The translations under genes were made by a program, and so were the position numbers. Positions 22,449 through 30,942 of a DNA stretch of 64,000 nucleotides are shown here, in pieces. This DNA is from Harryflintia acetispora (GTDB lineage: Bacteria > Bacillota > Clostridia > Oscillospirales > Ruminococcaceae): positions 62,001 to 126,000 of the forward strand of contig SLUK01000006.1 of the NCBI GenBank assembly GCA_004340125.1. Reading direction: 5' to 3'. How positions within the stretch are numbered: position 1 is the first letter of the stretch; every line of letters begins with the position of its first letter. The notes under the pieces are model-generated. The model searched no databases. It had not been told where the DNA came from and saw only the letters and a program-made list of their open reading frames with translations.

Positions 22449-23249
22449 ATGGCTTTTGACAAATTTGCCGATTATATGTATTCCCTCCTCTTCACTCCGT
22501 TGCGAAAGGGGCGCAAGCTGGCAAACCAGTTTAATGTCTTTTTTGCGGTCATCGGCAAGCTGTTTGACGACGGCAAGCAAGACCTGCTGCGGGCCCGCGA
22601 GGAGCTAAATGTCATCAGCGCCAGCGAGGGGCTCCTCCCCGAGCACGGCAAGGACCGGGACATGCAGCGGCTCAACGGGGAGACGGAAAAGGGCTACCGG
22701 ACCCGGCTTTCCATGAAGGCGGTCATTGCCGAGAAGGCCGGGACGATCCCGGGAATACTGCTGGCGCTGGCGGCGCTGGGCTATGAGTATTCCCAGATCA
22801 TCCCCATGCGCCGGTTTGACCGTGACCGCTGGGCCGAGTTTATCGTCCTCCTGCGCGGCTCGGGCGAGGGGGTCAAGGACCTGTCACTGATCGACGCCGA
22901 GGTGCGCAAGGTCAAGCAGGCCAGCTCCAAACCGGCATATGGATCGCTGGATGGAAACCAGCTGGAAATTCGCACTTTTGTGCGCACCGGGATGTCCTAC
23001 TACCCGCTTTGCAATACGATCAATTGCGGCGTCTGGCCGGATTATGCGGCGGTGGGACGGCTCTATGCCTGTGGCGTCGAGCTCAACGGACTATATACCT
23101 CGGGGCTCGTGGAGCAGCCCCAGGCGGCCACCGTCCGAGCCAGCGGGGAGACCTACACCCGGGAGGACCTGGCGATCGGCAGGGCATACATAGACACGCA
23201 GGACATCCGCAGCTTTAGCGGAGCCCAGCAGGAAGGAGTAGAACGATGA
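22449..23249 (+). CDS. tail protein I-like wedge protein (Mu gp48, DUF2313-like)
   Basis: A 266-residue protein directly after gp47, as in Mu. The first 110 residues are the DUF2313-like region (KDRDMQRLNGETEKGYRTRL, AVIAEKAGTIPGILLALAAL). The second half is beta-rich and has CNTINCGVWPDYAAVGRLYACG, perhaps an adaptor for the fibre. It starts one base after the previous stop and overlaps the next gene by 4 bases. Confidence 0.82.
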   Translation: MAFDKFADYMYSLLFTPLRKGRKLANQFNVFFAVIGKLFDDGKQDLLRAREELNVISASEGLLPEHGKDRDMQRLNGETEKGYRTRLSMKAVIAEKAGTIPGILLALAALGYEYSQIIPMRRFDRDRWAEFIVLLRGSGEGVKDLSLIDAEVRKVKQASSKPAYGSLDGNQLEIRTFVRTGMSYYPLCNTINCGVWPDYAAVGRLYACGVELNGLYTSGLVEQPQAATVRASGETYTREDLAIGRAYIDTQDIRSFSGAQQEGVER

Positions 23250-23569
23250 AAACTTTGACCGTAACGGGACTAAATAAGCACGCCCGGCTTTTTGCCGATT
23301 GCGTGGTCTCGGCCAACTACACCCAGGACGGGGTACAGAAGACGGCCCCGATCTTTCGCAAGGATGTGTCCGGCGACACCGCCGTGATCTTTGTCTGCTT
23401 CGACGACTTGGCCACCGGCCAGATCGGCAACGTCGAGCTGCTCGATGAGGGCGGCAACATCCTGGCCCGCAGCGAGGAAGTATTCGAGAAGCCGGAGGAA
23501 AAAGCCTTGTACTTTGCTTTCTATTATAAGTATGTGGAGAAGGAGGTCGAGCAGCTTGAGCAATTGTAG
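23246..23569 (+). CDS. distal tail protein of unknown function
   Basis: A 107-residue, beta-rich protein (TLTVTGLNKHARLFADCVV, DTAVIFVCFDDLATGQIGNV) ending in a Glu-rich helix (KYVEKEVEQLEQL). Start at 23246 follows GGAAGGAGTAGAACG and overlaps the gp48-like gene. Between the wedge and fibre genes it could be a fibre adaptor or assembly protein. I recognise no family. Confidence 0.6.
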   Translation: MKTLTVTGLNKHARLFADCVVSANYTQDGVQKTAPIFRKDVSGDTAVIFVCFDDLATGQIGNVELLDEGGNILARSEEVFEKPEEKALYFAFYYKYVEKEVEQLEQL

Positions 23570-23882
23570 TTTGCAGCCATATGAGCGCACCGAATGGATC
23601 GATCACCTTGTGGACATCATCACCGGCGCGATCATCCAGCAGGGGACGCCGATCAATCAGCGGCGGCTAAACAACATCGAGCACGGGGTCGAGGATGTCA
23701 CCAACGAGGTGATCGGCCATTGCCAGGAGCTGGCCTCCATGCGCACCGACTTGCAGACCCTCAAGGACGCGGCGCTCAACAACATGACCAACAACGTCTT
23801 TGTGGTTTCCTTCGACGGGCTGGACAGCCTGGATATACAAAAAGGCATTTTCGATCAGACCATGAAACGGGTCTATGCGTAA
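23556..23882 (+). CDS. small tail-end protein
   Basis: A 108-residue protein. TTG at 23556 (MSNCSLQPYERTEWIDHL) is chosen because AAGGAGGTCG lies 7 bases upstream. The frame is open further upstream but only inside the previous gene. It has EWIDHLVDIITGAIIQQGTP, a hydrophobic helix, then a coiled-coil region (NNIEHGVEDVTNEVIGHCQE). GTPINQRRLNNIEHGV recurs in short phage proteins ahead of fibres, so a chaperone or fibre-base role is possible. Confidence 0.65.
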   Translation: MSNCSLQPYERTEWIDHLVDIITGAIIQQGTPINQRRLNNIEHGVEDVTNEVIGHCQELASMRTDLQTLKDAALNNMTNNVFVVSFDGLDSLDIQKGIFDQTMKRVYA

Positions 23883-23894
23883 GGGGTGAGATAG

Positions 23895-25709
23895 ATGGCA
23901 GCAGTACAGCTAGGGAAAAAGTCAGCGGGAACAATCGTTAAGATTAAAGAAAACGGGGTATATCAAAATTACGTTGTCCCAGCACAAAACTATTTGCGGT
24001 CTGGATATACGTTAGTACGCAGGCAAAGTATTTACAATAACCAGGGCTGGGGTGTGCGCGGATATAACAATTATACTGATAATGGTATCGACGACTGGCT
24101 AAATAGTACTTTTCTTAATTTAATACCATCTGATATAAGATCACTCATCCCATCTGTTAATATACAGTACACGCCTGGAGGCCACATGTATGGCGAAGAC
24201 TACAATGTGCAAACAATCGCCAGAAAAGTATTTTTACTTTCTGCTTACGAGTTATGCCTTAATAATGATCGCACTTTGGCCTTTAACGTAGAGGGTACCA
24301 AAATCCCTTATTACAATACACAGGCAAACCGGATTGTGCGATACAATGGCAAGGCCGCCGAATACTGGACCAGAAGCAATGCTAATGATCACAATAGATA
24401 CACATTTACTATAACAGATGTTGGATACTATGAATCACGTGACGTTGGAAGTTCGTCTGCTTCTTACGGGGTAGTACCCACTTTTTTGTTGCCGTCTACC
24501 CTTTGGGTCAATGATGATGGGTCTGTGACCACCAACACCTCCCCGACGATCAGTGGCAGCAATCAAAACCTCGGCAATAAAAACGCCAATTTCAACATTA
24601 CATATTCTGTTAATGATGTTAATACATCCGACGCCTTGACCATCACGGAAAAGCGTGATAGCACCACAATCCGCACCATCAACAACGCCACCCGCAATCT
24701 GACCTACACAATCCCGATCACCATCACCGGCGTGACGCTGGGGGCGCATACCGTCACCATCACGGTCAGCGACGGCAAGGGCGGCACGGCCACCCGCACC
24801 TATACCTTTACGCGGGTTAATGCCGCACCCACGATCAGTGGCAGCGACCAAAACCTCGGCAGCAAAAACAAGGGATTTGTACTAACTTACCGGGTAGCGG
24901 ACGCGGACAATGACGCCTTGACCGTCACCGAGAAGCTCAACGGCACAGTCCTCCAAACCATCAACAACGCACCCAAAAACACGGACATCACCCTGGAGCT
25001 ATCAGACGCTCAAGTCTATGCGCTGGACCTCGATTCTCAAAATACGGTCACCATCCAGGCACAGGACCCTAATGGCGGCGTCGCCTATCGCAACTATACT
25101 TTTACCCGCGTCAATGCGGCCCCGACGATCTCGGGAGAAGACGAAACCCTGGGGACGGTGGAGGAGCCCTTCTTCCGCGACTACATCATATCCGACGTCG
25201 AGGGCGATGTGGTCACCGTGACCGAGCTGGTCGATGACGCCACGATCCGCACCTTTGAGGCGGTCCACGGGGAGACCAACACCATAACCCTCCCCATGGA
25301 AAATTGGCGGATACTCCCCAACGGCCAGCATACCCTCAAGGTCGAGGCGGTGGACGCCAAGGGTGCAAAATCTGTGCGGCTCTTCCAGTTTTCTAAAAAT
25401 GAGACCTCCATCCTCTTCACCCTGGCGGCCCCGATCGCGGCGGACGCACAGCCCAAAAAGATTTTAATCTCCCCGATCTGGTCGATCGCCGGGGGTACCG
25501 CAACAGTAGAGGCGTGCAACAACGCGTTCGACGAGGCCCCAACCTGGGAGGACATCACCGCTCAGGTATTGGTCAACCGTCATTTTAATTTCATCAACAC
25601 CACCAAGACGGCAGAGCAATGGGGGATCAACGTGCGATTTACCATTGACAAAAATGATGGATTTGAAGGGGAAATTTCGGTCAACGGATTCGGAGGTGCA
25701 TTTGAATAA
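23895..25709 (+). CDS. tail fibre/receptor-binding protein with lectin-like and Ig-like repeats
   Basis: A 604-residue protein. Residues about 1-210 form a DUF6273-like, C-type-lectin-type domain: DDWLNSTFLNLIPSDI, then KAAEYWTRSNANDHNRYTFT and GVVPTFLLPSTLWVNDDG. Three tandem Ig/cadherin-like repeats start near 216, 311 and 409, each opening PTISG and ending YTFTRVNA in the first two. A C-terminal beta domain of about 105 residues follows. The lectin domain DNA (about 23,940-24,560) is visibly more A/T-rich than the rest of the phage, which suggests module exchange. It probably determines host binding. Confidence 0.78.
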   Translation: MAAVQLGKKSAGTIVKIKENGVYQNYVVPAQNYLRSGYTLVRRQSIYNNQGWGVRGYNNYTDNGIDDWLNSTFLNLIPSDIRSLIPSVNIQYTPGGHMYGEDYNVQTIARKVFLLSAYELCLNNDRTLAFNVEGTKIPYYNTQANRIVRYNGKAAEYWTRSNANDHNRYTFTITDVGYYESRDVGSSSASYGVVPTFLLPSTLWVNDDGSVTTNTSPTISGSNQNLGNKNANFNITYSVNDVNTSDALTITEKRDSTTIRTINNATRNLTYTIPITITGVTLGAHTVTITVSDGKGGTATRTYTFTRVNAAPTISGSDQNLGSKNKGFVLTYRVADADNDALTVTEKLNGTVLQTINNAPKNTDITLELSDAQVYALDLDSQNTVTIQAQDPNGGVAYRNYTFTRVNAAPTISGEDETLGTVEEPFFRDYIISDVEGDVVTVTELVDDATIRTFEAVHGETNTITLPMENWRILPNGQHTLKVEAVDAKGAKSVRLFQFSKNETSILFTLAAPIAADAQPKKILISPIWSIAGGTATVEACNNAFDEAPTWEDITAQVLVNRHFNFINTTKTAEQWGINVRFTIDKNDGFEGEISVNGFGGAFE

Positions 25710-25894
25710 TGATTAAATTTTTTATGCAAAAGCCGCTTTCTGATATAGCCGAGGAGGCCGAGCAGCGGCAGCTCAACGTCCAGGGTGACCTATGGGAGGC
25801 GATCGCCGAAATCGGCGAGGAGCTCCTTGCATTTGACGCGCGACTGTCCGCCTTGGAAAAACAGATCGAGGGAGGGGGTGTAAATAATGGCTAA
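25709..25894 (+). CDS. short coiled-coil protein after the fibre
   Basis: A 61-residue protein with a predicted coiled coil (LSDIAEEAEQRQLNVQGDLW, EELLAFDARLSALEKQIEGG). Its ATG shares the last base of the fibre stop and GGAGGT lies 12 bases upstream. The end overlaps the next small gene by 8 bases. Similar short genes follow fibres in Gram-positive phages; it may be a fibre assembly or attachment factor. Confidence 0.6.
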   Translation: MIKFFMQKPLSDIAEEAEQRQLNVQGDLWEAIAEIGEELLAFDARLSALEKQIEGGGVNNG

Positions 25895-26030
25895 GATCAA
25901 AAATTACCTTGTTCAGGCGTATGCGGTGCTGATTCGCACCGATCCGCCCCGCAAGACCATCGAGGAAATTCCCGAGGAATATCAGGTCCCGGTGGCCGAG
26001 TATTTGGTTGCTCTCGAAGAAGAAAAATAG
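25887..26030 (+). CDS. CD1375/XkdX-like small protein
   Basis: A 47-residue protein (MAKIKNYLVQAYAVLIRT, then TIEEIPEEYQVPVAEYL) in the place of the short XkdX/CD1375-type proteins that end many Gram-positive tail operons. ATG at 25887 follows GGGAGGGGGTGTAAATA. It ends the prophage's late operon, 10 bases before a terminator. Its role is unknown. Confidence 0.65.
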   Translation: MAKIKNYLVQAYAVLIRTDPPRKTIEEIPEEYQVPVAEYLVALEEEK

Positions 26031-26039
26031 GGTGCAAAA

Positions 26040-26068
26040 AAGGGCACGGAAAGCCGTGCCCTTCATCC
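26040..26068 (+). terminator. terminator of the prophage late operon
   Basis: AAGGGCACGG pairs with CCGTGCCCTT around AAAG, flanked by an upstream A run and followed by CATCCTTCTTTTC. It is the last transcription signal before the prophage right end. Confidence 0.82.
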
Positions 26069-26085
26069 TTCTTTTCGAGAAAATC

Positions 26086-26134
26086 TTTTGACAACTATCT
26101 TGATTTTTTTTGACAAATATTTTGATCGGCTACA
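26086..26134. mobile_element. right end of the Mu-like prophage with transposase-site repeats
   Basis: Two direct repeats, TTTTGACAACTATCTTGAT (26086-26104) and TTTTGACAAATATTTTGAT (26108-26126), start 22 bp apart, as adjacent MuA end sites do. Eight bases beyond the outer repeat the sequence reads CTACA, so the end reads TGTAG inward, beginning with TG as in Mu ends. I place the junction after 26134. The next bases (AAAAT) would be the 5-bp target duplication. The left end lies outside the window, so duplication cannot be checked. Confidence 0.65.
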
Positions 26135-26225
26135 AAAATCGTATTCGTAAGATCAATTTACATCGAAAAAATTTAAAATTATTCACTTAAATTACAATTG
26201 GTAACAATTAGATTACAAAATAGTA

Positions 26226-26254
26226 TTGACTTTTATCGACATTGCCCGTATAAT
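26226..26254 (+). promoter_or_regulatory. promoter of the surface-protein gene
   Basis: TTGACT (26226-26231), a 17-bp spacer and TATAAT (26249-26254). The leader of about 85 bases contains a short CCGG hairpin and ends in AGGAGG before the gene at 26346. The 26135-26225 stretch between prophage end and promoter is A/T-rich and shows nothing else I can name. Confidence 0.85.
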
Positions 26255-26345
26255 TGCAATTGTTCCGGAGAGACCGGAGTCGCAACATGGGACAGCAAAG
26301 AGAATGGCATCCTTTTGTATGATGAAAACCTTAGGAGGAACCGAA

Positions 26346-27377
26346 ATGAAAAAACTGATGGCTGCACTGCTTGCGACATCGATGATGCTCGGCATTGGAG
26401 CGACCGCCTTTGCGGCGCCGGTCAATGGCGAGGACAATAAACTCAAAGACACCGTGGTTGGCTTTGCCGGCGGCTCGAAGACCGCCGAGCAGGATCTTAG
26501 GGGGACCGAGGGCAGCGTTTCCCTCTCCTTCGACCTGGGTGCGAACGCCAATTATTACACCGTGGACGTCGCGGTGCGCGAGGGCGGCAAGTACGTCGCC
26601 GCCGAGTATTCCAAAGGCAAGAAATCCGTCGTGCTGCGTCCGACCATCAAAGAGGACGTGATGGAGGAAAAGGAGTACGAGGTGGAGATCGAGGTGCTCG
26701 ACCGCAACACCAAGGACGTCGTCGCCAAGGATTTCTCGATCACCGGCACAGTTTCCTACGACAAGATCCAGCAGGTTGAGGACGGCGGACGCTACGTCAA
26801 CACCAAGGGCGCGTTCTACGACTTCGGCGAGGGCGCCAGGGACGTGGATATCTATGTCGGGCGGGACATGCACCTGAAGTTCGACAAGACCGTCAAGGGC
26901 TCCTATAACCTGCGCCTGAGCGACGAGGGCAACAAGTCCATCGACTATATGTTCTCCAAGCATGAGCTCACGTATTACACCTTCCCGTCCGCCCCGAAGT
27001 TCAGTAACAGCGTCGAGGTGACCCTGGGCGCCGATTCCGGGAGCTACCTCTACCAGTACGCGGGCGGCAAGCTGACCAAGGTGCCGGGCGCCGAGTACGA
27101 CGAGGATGCGGGCGCTTACACCTTCAGCACCAACCAGCTGGCCATGTTTATCCTGGCCGACATGCCGCTGCAGGAAGGCGTCGTGTCCGAGGACCAGAAC
27201 CTGATTAAACCCGGCTCAGGCTCCTCGAACGGCTCCTCCGGTGGCAGCTCCAAGCCGAACGCCCCTTCCGGGGACAAGAACAACCCGACCACCGGCGCCC
27301 CCGACCTGATGGGCCTTGCCGTGGCGGCGGGGATGATCTCCCTGGGCGCGCTGGCTGTGAAAAAACTTTCCAAGTAA
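26346..27377 (+). CDS. secreted surface protein with NPTTG-type C-terminal anchor
   Basis: A 343-residue exported protein. A signal peptide covers about residues 1-24, with cleavage near AFA-AP. The body is beta-rich and charged. A Ser/Gly/Pro-rich linker (about 293-318) leads to NPTTGAPDLMG, a hydrophobic helix (LAVAAGMISLGALAV) and a KKLSK tail. That is the layout of a sortase substrate with a variant LPXTG motif. Start at 26346 follows TTAGGAGGAACCGAA. The end of the mature domain (GAYTFSTNQLAMFILAD) resembles the end of the protein at 30991-32049. Its function is unknown. Confidence 0.75.
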   Translation: MKKLMAALLATSMMLGIGATAFAAPVNGEDNKLKDTVVGFAGGSKTAEQDLRGTEGSVSLSFDLGANANYYTVDVAVREGGKYVAAEYSKGKKSVVLRPTIKEDVMEEKEYEVEIEVLDRNTKDVVAKDFSITGTVSYDKIQQVEDGGRYVNTKGAFYDFGEGARDVDIYVGRDMHLKFDKTVKGSYNLRLSDEGNKSIDYMFSKHELTYYTFPSAPKFSNSVEVTLGADSGSYLYQYAGGKLTKVPGAEYDEDAGAYTFSTNQLAMFILADMPLQEGVVSEDQNLIKPGSGSSNGSSGGSSKPNAPSGDKNNPTTGAPDLMGLAVAAGMISLGALAVKKLSK

Positions 27378-27460
27378 GCTGATCGTTTCCTGTTTCTTAA
27401 AATCAAAATCCTGTTTGCTTCTATGAGAACCGACCGCCTCCCCCAGTGGGGAGGCAAGAT

Positions 27461-27509
27461 AAAAGGAGACCGCGGGAAGGGAGTACCCCCTTCCCGCGGT
27501 CTCCTTTTT
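27461..27509. terminator. bidirectional terminator
   Basis: AAAAGGAGACCGCGGGAAGG pairs with the matching strand ending in CTCCTTTTT around AGTAC. It serves the plus-strand surface-protein gene and the minus-strand DAHP synthase gene. A smaller GCCTCCCC/GGGGAGGC hairpin lies just upstream at about 27436-27454. Confidence 0.9.
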
Positions 27510-27519
27510 GTAATCGGTC

Positions 27520-28551
27520 TCAGCAGTTCTCCGCGATCTTATAGAGCAGTCGCTCGGTGTCGTCCCAGCCGAGGCAGGGGTCGGTGATCGACTTGCCGTA
27601 GACATGCCTCTCCCCGATGGGCTGGTTGCCCTCCTCGAGATAGCTTTCGATCATCACGCCCTTGATCAGCCTTTTCAGCTCGGGGTTGTAGCCCCGGCTG
27701 TGCAGCACCTCGCTGACGATGCGGATCTGTTCCTTATATTTTTTATTGGAGTTGGAGTGGTTGGCGTCCACGATCACCGCGCGGTTTTGCAGATCGAGTT
27801 TTTCATACATCTCCAGCAGCCGCACCAGGTCCTCGTAGTGGTAGTTGGGGATGCAGGTGCCGTATTTGTCCACCCCGCCGCGCAGGATCACATGCGCCAG
27901 GTCGTTGCCGCCGGTGGTGACGTCGCAGCCGCGGTAGATAAAGTTGTGGGACTTCTGCGCGGCGATGACCGAGTTGAGCATCACCACGAAATCGCCGCTG
28001 GTCGGGTTCTTCATCCCCACCGGGATGTCCATCCCGCTGGCGGTCAGCCGGTGCTGCTGGTTCTCCACCGAGCGCGCCCCGATCGCCTCGTAGGAGAGCA
28101 GGTCGTCCAGGTAGCTGCGGTTTTCCGGGTAGAGCATCTCGTCCGCGCAGGTCATCCCGCTGACCTCGATGGCGCGGATATGCAGCCGGCGGATGGCGAT
28201 GATCCCCGCCAAGAGGTCGGGCGCCTTGTCCGGCTGCGGCTGGTGGAGCATCCCCTTGTACCCTTCGCCGGTGGTGCGGGGCTTGTTGGTGTAGACGCGG
28301 GGGATGATCATCAGGCGCTCGCTGAGCTTCTCATTGACACGGCTCAGCCGGGAGAGGTACTCGCAGACCGAGTCCTCGTTGTCCGCCGAGCAGGGGCCGA
28401 CCACCACCACGAACTTGTCCGATTTGCCGGTAAAGATATCCCGGATTTCCCGGTCGCGCCGCTCCTTGAGCGAGATGATCTCCCGCGAGAGGGGATACTC
28501 GTTTTTTAAGTTGGCGGGCAGGGGCAGCTCTTTATTGAGTTTCATTCCCAT
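27520..28551 (-). CDS. aroF: 3-deoxy-7-phosphoheptulonate (DAHP) synthase, class I
   Basis: A 343-residue enzyme that condenses phosphoenolpyruvate and erythrose 4-phosphate, the first step of aromatic amino acid synthesis. Family signatures are present: VVVVGPCSADNEDSVCEYL near residue 47, IPRVYTNKPRTTGEGYKG, the metal/PEP region IGARSVENQQHR, MKNPTSGD, GGNDLAHVILRGG and VDANHSNSNKKY. Start at 28551 follows GGAGGAATTCC. It stands alone with its own promoter. The symbol is generic; which feedback class it belongs to cannot be told here. Confidence 0.93.
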   Translation of the reverse strand: MGMKLNKELPLPANLKNEYPLSREIISLKERRDREIRDIFTGKSDKFVVVVGPCSADNEDSVCEYLSRLSRVNEKLSERLMIIPRVYTNKPRTTGEGYKGMLHQPQPDKAPDLLAGIIAIRRLHIRAIEVSGMTCADEMLYPENRSYLDDLLSYEAIGARSVENQQHRLTASGMDIPVGMKNPTSGDFVVMLNSVIAAQKSHNFIYRGCDVTTGGNDLAHVILRGGVDKYGTCIPNYHYEDLVRLLEMYEKLDLQNRAVIVDANHSNSNKKYKEQIRIVSEVLHSRGYNPELKRLIKGVMIESYLEEGNQPIGERHVYGKSITDPCLGWDDTERLLYKIAENC

Positions 28552-28593
28552 TGGAATTCCTCCAGTTGTTAAAAAAGTATCAGTTCTGAATCT

Positions 28594-28622
28594 AGCGTAA
28601 TGCGAAAACGCCGCCCTGTCAA
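28594..28622 (-). promoter_or_regulatory. promoter of the DAHP synthase gene
   Basis: On the minus strand: TTGACA (28622-28617), 17 bp, then TACGCT (28599-28594). No leader peptide or attenuator hairpin is visible between it and the start. Confidence 0.65.
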
Positions 28623-28656
28623 GAAAAATTTGAAAAATCCGGTAGGGCGGCGGTAC

Positions 28657-28685
28657 TTGAAAGCGAAAAAGAATTGGTCTATGAT
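28657..28685 (+). promoter_or_regulatory. promoter of the MATE transporter gene
   Basis: TTGAAA (28657-28662), 17 bp, TATGAT (28680-28685), reading toward the gene at 28723 and divergent from the DAHP synthase promoter. Confidence 0.7.
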
Positions 28686-28722
28686 AATAGGAGATTTTGC
28701 AGAGAAGGGGAGTGGACGAGGC

Positions 28723-30114
28723 ATGTTGCATGAGCAGAACAACGACTTTTCCCAAGGGTCGGTGTCGGGGAATATCCTCTCGCTGGCCCTGCCGATGATC
28801 TTCGCCCAGCTGGTCAGCGTCCTCTACAGCGTGGTGGACCGCATGTACATCGGGCATATCCCGCATGCGGCGGCCAACGCCCTGACCGGAGTGGGGCTCA
28901 CCTTCCCGATCATCACCATCGTCATGGCGTTCGCCAACCTCTTCGGCACCGGCGGCGCGCCGCTGTTTTCCATCGCCCGCGGGGCGAAGGAGGACCAGCG
29001 CGCCGAGGACGTCATGGGCAACACCTTCGCGCTGCTGCTCTCCTGCGGGGTGCTGCTCACCGTGCTGATCCTCGTGTTCCGCCGGCCGCTGCTCTATCTT
29101 TTCGGGGCGAGCGACGCGACCTTCCCCTACGCCAACGACTACATTTCGGTCTATCTTTGCGGCAGCGTCTTCGTCATGCTCAGCCTCGGGATGAACAACT
29201 TCATCAACGCCCAGGGCTTTTCCCGCAAGGGGATGGTGACGGTGCTGCTGGGGGCGCTGATCAACATCCTGCTCGACCCGCTCTTCATCTTCGTGCTGGG
29301 GCTGGGGGTGCGCGGCGCCGCCATCGCCACCGTGATTTCGCAGGCCGCCTCGGCGCTCTGGGCCGTTTGCTTCCTGCGCGGAAAGCGCGCGCTGCTGCGC
29401 CTCAAGGTTTCCAGCATGCGCCTGCAGCTCCCGCTGGTGCGGGAAATCTGCTTTCTGGGCGCGTCGGGGTTCATCATGTCGGTGACCAACAGCGCGGTGC
29501 AGATCGTCTGCAACGCGACGCTGCAATCCTTCGGGGGGGATCTCTACGTCGGGGTGATGACCATCATCAATTCGATCCGGGAGATCGCCACCACCGCGGT
29601 CAACGGCCTGACCAGCGCCGCGCAGCCGGTGCTGGGCTTCAACTTCGGCGCGCGACAGTACCGCCGGGTGCGCGCCGGGATCAAGTTCGAGTCCCTGCTG
29701 TGCGTGGGCTATACCACCGCCGCCTGGGGCGTGCTGCTGCTCTTCCCGAGGCTCTTTATCCGGCTGTTCACCGAGGATCAGGCCCTGATCGAGGCCTGCG
29801 TGCCGAGTATGCACATCTACTTCTTCGGCTTTTTTATGATGAGCTTACAGATGGCCGGACAGTGCGTGGCGGTCGCGCTCGGGAGAAGCCGTCAGGCCAT
29901 CTTCTTCTCCCTGCTGCGCAAGGCGGTCATCGTCATCCCGCTGACCCTGGTCCTGCCCAGAGTGATGGGCCTCGGGGTGAACGGCGTCTTTTTGGCCGAG
30001 CCGATCTCCAACTTCATCGGGGGCGCCGCCTGCTATATCACCATGCTGCTGACCATCTGGCCCGAGCTGCGGCGCCGCGAGCAGCTGGAGGCAAAGCAGG
30101 ACGGCGGCTGCTGA
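28723..30114 (+). CDS. MATE family multidrug/Na+ antiporter
   Basis: A 463-residue membrane protein with about 12 helices, of the MATE (NorM/DinF-like) family. The N-terminal pattern LSLALPMIFAQLVSVLYSVV followed by DRMYIGHIPHAAANALTGVG is diagnostic, and the second half repeats the fold (GASGFIMSVTNSAVQIVCNA). Such proteins export cationic drugs or metabolites in exchange for Na+ or H+. ATG at 28723 is used because upstream in-frame Mets lie before the promoter. Its stop is inside the loop of a terminator. Confidence 0.93.
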   Translation: MLHEQNNDFSQGSVSGNILSLALPMIFAQLVSVLYSVVDRMYIGHIPHAAANALTGVGLTFPIITIVMAFANLFGTGGAPLFSIARGAKEDQRAEDVMGNTFALLLSCGVLLTVLILVFRRPLLYLFGASDATFPYANDYISVYLCGSVFVMLSLGMNNFINAQGFSRKGMVTVLLGALINILLDPLFIFVLGLGVRGAAIATVISQAASALWAVCFLRGKRALLRLKVSSMRLQLPLVREICFLGASGFIMSVTNSAVQIVCNATLQSFGGDLYVGVMTIINSIREIATTAVNGLTSAAQPVLGFNFGARQYRRVRAGIKFESLLCVGYTTAAWGVLLLFPRLFIRLFTEDQALIEACVPSMHIYFFGFFMMSLQMAGQCVAVALGRSRQAIFFSLLRKAVIVIPLTLVLPRVMGLGVNGVFLAEPISNFIGGAACYITMLLTIWPELRRREQLEAKQDGGC

Positions 30115-30136
30115 CGCCGTCCTGGCTTATTTTTTG
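30098..30136 (+). terminator. terminator overlapping the MATE stop codon
   Basis: AGGACGGCG pairs with CGCCGTCCT, the TGA stop lying in the loop, followed by GGCTTATTTTTTG. The T run also covers the end of the convergent GNAT gene. Confidence 0.8.
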
Positions 30137-30891
30137 AGGATCCTTTTTAAGTAGGCGGCGTCCAATAAATTCACGGTTTCAAAGTTCCCCTTATAAAATA
30201 CTGCCCAGTTATTGAAAACGCAGGGCAGTTCCTTGGCCTTTTGCAGCGTGTCCACCTCGATGATGGATACGGGGACGCCGTTCTCTTTGCAGTACTGCCG
30301 TGCCATTTCAACACTTCGTTGGACATAGGGACATTGCAAATCATAGTAAATGGTGAGCTCGCCGCTTTCGATTTCAAGGCTCTTGGCGTTGGGCGCAAAC
30401 CTTGGCGCTGTCCCGTCAAAGGAAAGCGCCAGCAGGTCATATCCGTTCCGGGTGGAATCGACCGTCTCAAAGCCGAATTTCTTCGCAAAGGCCTGGTCGG
30501 AAAGCCAGGACTTTTGTTTTTTTGCCCCGAGCATGCACACGCCGGACCTGCCCTTTTCCTTGGCGTCGTCGAGGCAATACTCCATCAACAGCTTCCCGTA
30601 CCCTTTTCCTTTGTAGTCGCCGCAAACCCATAAGCAATACACATAATAGTAGTTGCCGCCTACGATGGGAACCCAGGCCGTTTCAAGAGGCGCATATTCG
30701 ATAAAAACCGTGGCCTTTGCATTTAACTTGCGAAAGACATGGCCCTCACGGATCCGGTCCTTGAGCCATTGCCGCTTTGCCTCAATACCCGGATGGGGCT
30801 TACTGGCGCGGATGATGCAGCACAGATGCTCGTCGGCGAGGTTTTCTGCCGTCAGGTTTATAAAATCCTCATTCAACGGTATGCTTTCCAT
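30127..30891 (-). CDS. GNAT acetyltransferase with C-terminal YoaP-like domain
   Basis: A 254-residue two-domain protein. Residues about 1-165 are a GNAT fold, with the acetyl-CoA loop WVCGDYKGKGYGKLLMEYCL near residue 88. The C-terminal 85 residues follow the YoaP pattern, a thioredoxin-like unit with ELTIYYDLQCPYVQRSVEMA and VPVSIIEVDTLQKAKELPC. The substrate is unknown. The gene looks less GC-rich than its neighbours, suggesting recent acquisition. It reads convergently with the MATE gene. Confidence 0.85.
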   Translation of the reverse strand: MESIPLNEDFINLTAENLADEHLCCIIRASKPHPGIEAKRQWLKDRIREGHVFRKLNAKATVFIEYAPLETAWVPIVGGNYYYVYCLWVCGDYKGKGYGKLLMEYCLDDAKEKGRSGVCMLGAKKQKSWLSDQAFAKKFGFETVDSTRNGYDLLALSFDGTAPRFAPNAKSLEIESGELTIYYDLQCPYVQRSVEMARQYCKENGVPVSIIEVDTLQKAKELPCVFNNWAVFYKGNFETVNLLDAAYLKRILKK

Positions 30892-30942
30892 TCCAACACC
30901 TCATCATGGTCCTTTGATTTCTCTCATTATCCGGCTGAAAAC

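Noticed and set aside
23895..24560. Possible diversity-generating retroelement target, because the fibre has a C-type-lectin-like domain.
   Set aside because: The domain is N-terminal, no template repeat is visible near the gene and no reverse transcriptase gene is in the window.
26255..26345. A GGGACAGCAAAG stretch recalling the core of c-di-GMP-I riboswitches in the leader of the surface-protein gene.
   Set aside because: The other conserved parts of that aptamer (the GCACAGGGCAAACC side and the receptor helix) are missing.
28552..29814. The DAHP synthase frame stays open upstream on the minus strand through the MATE gene.
   Set aside because: It is antisense to a clear MATE transporter and lies before the synthase promoter and ribosome site; it is a high-GC shadow.
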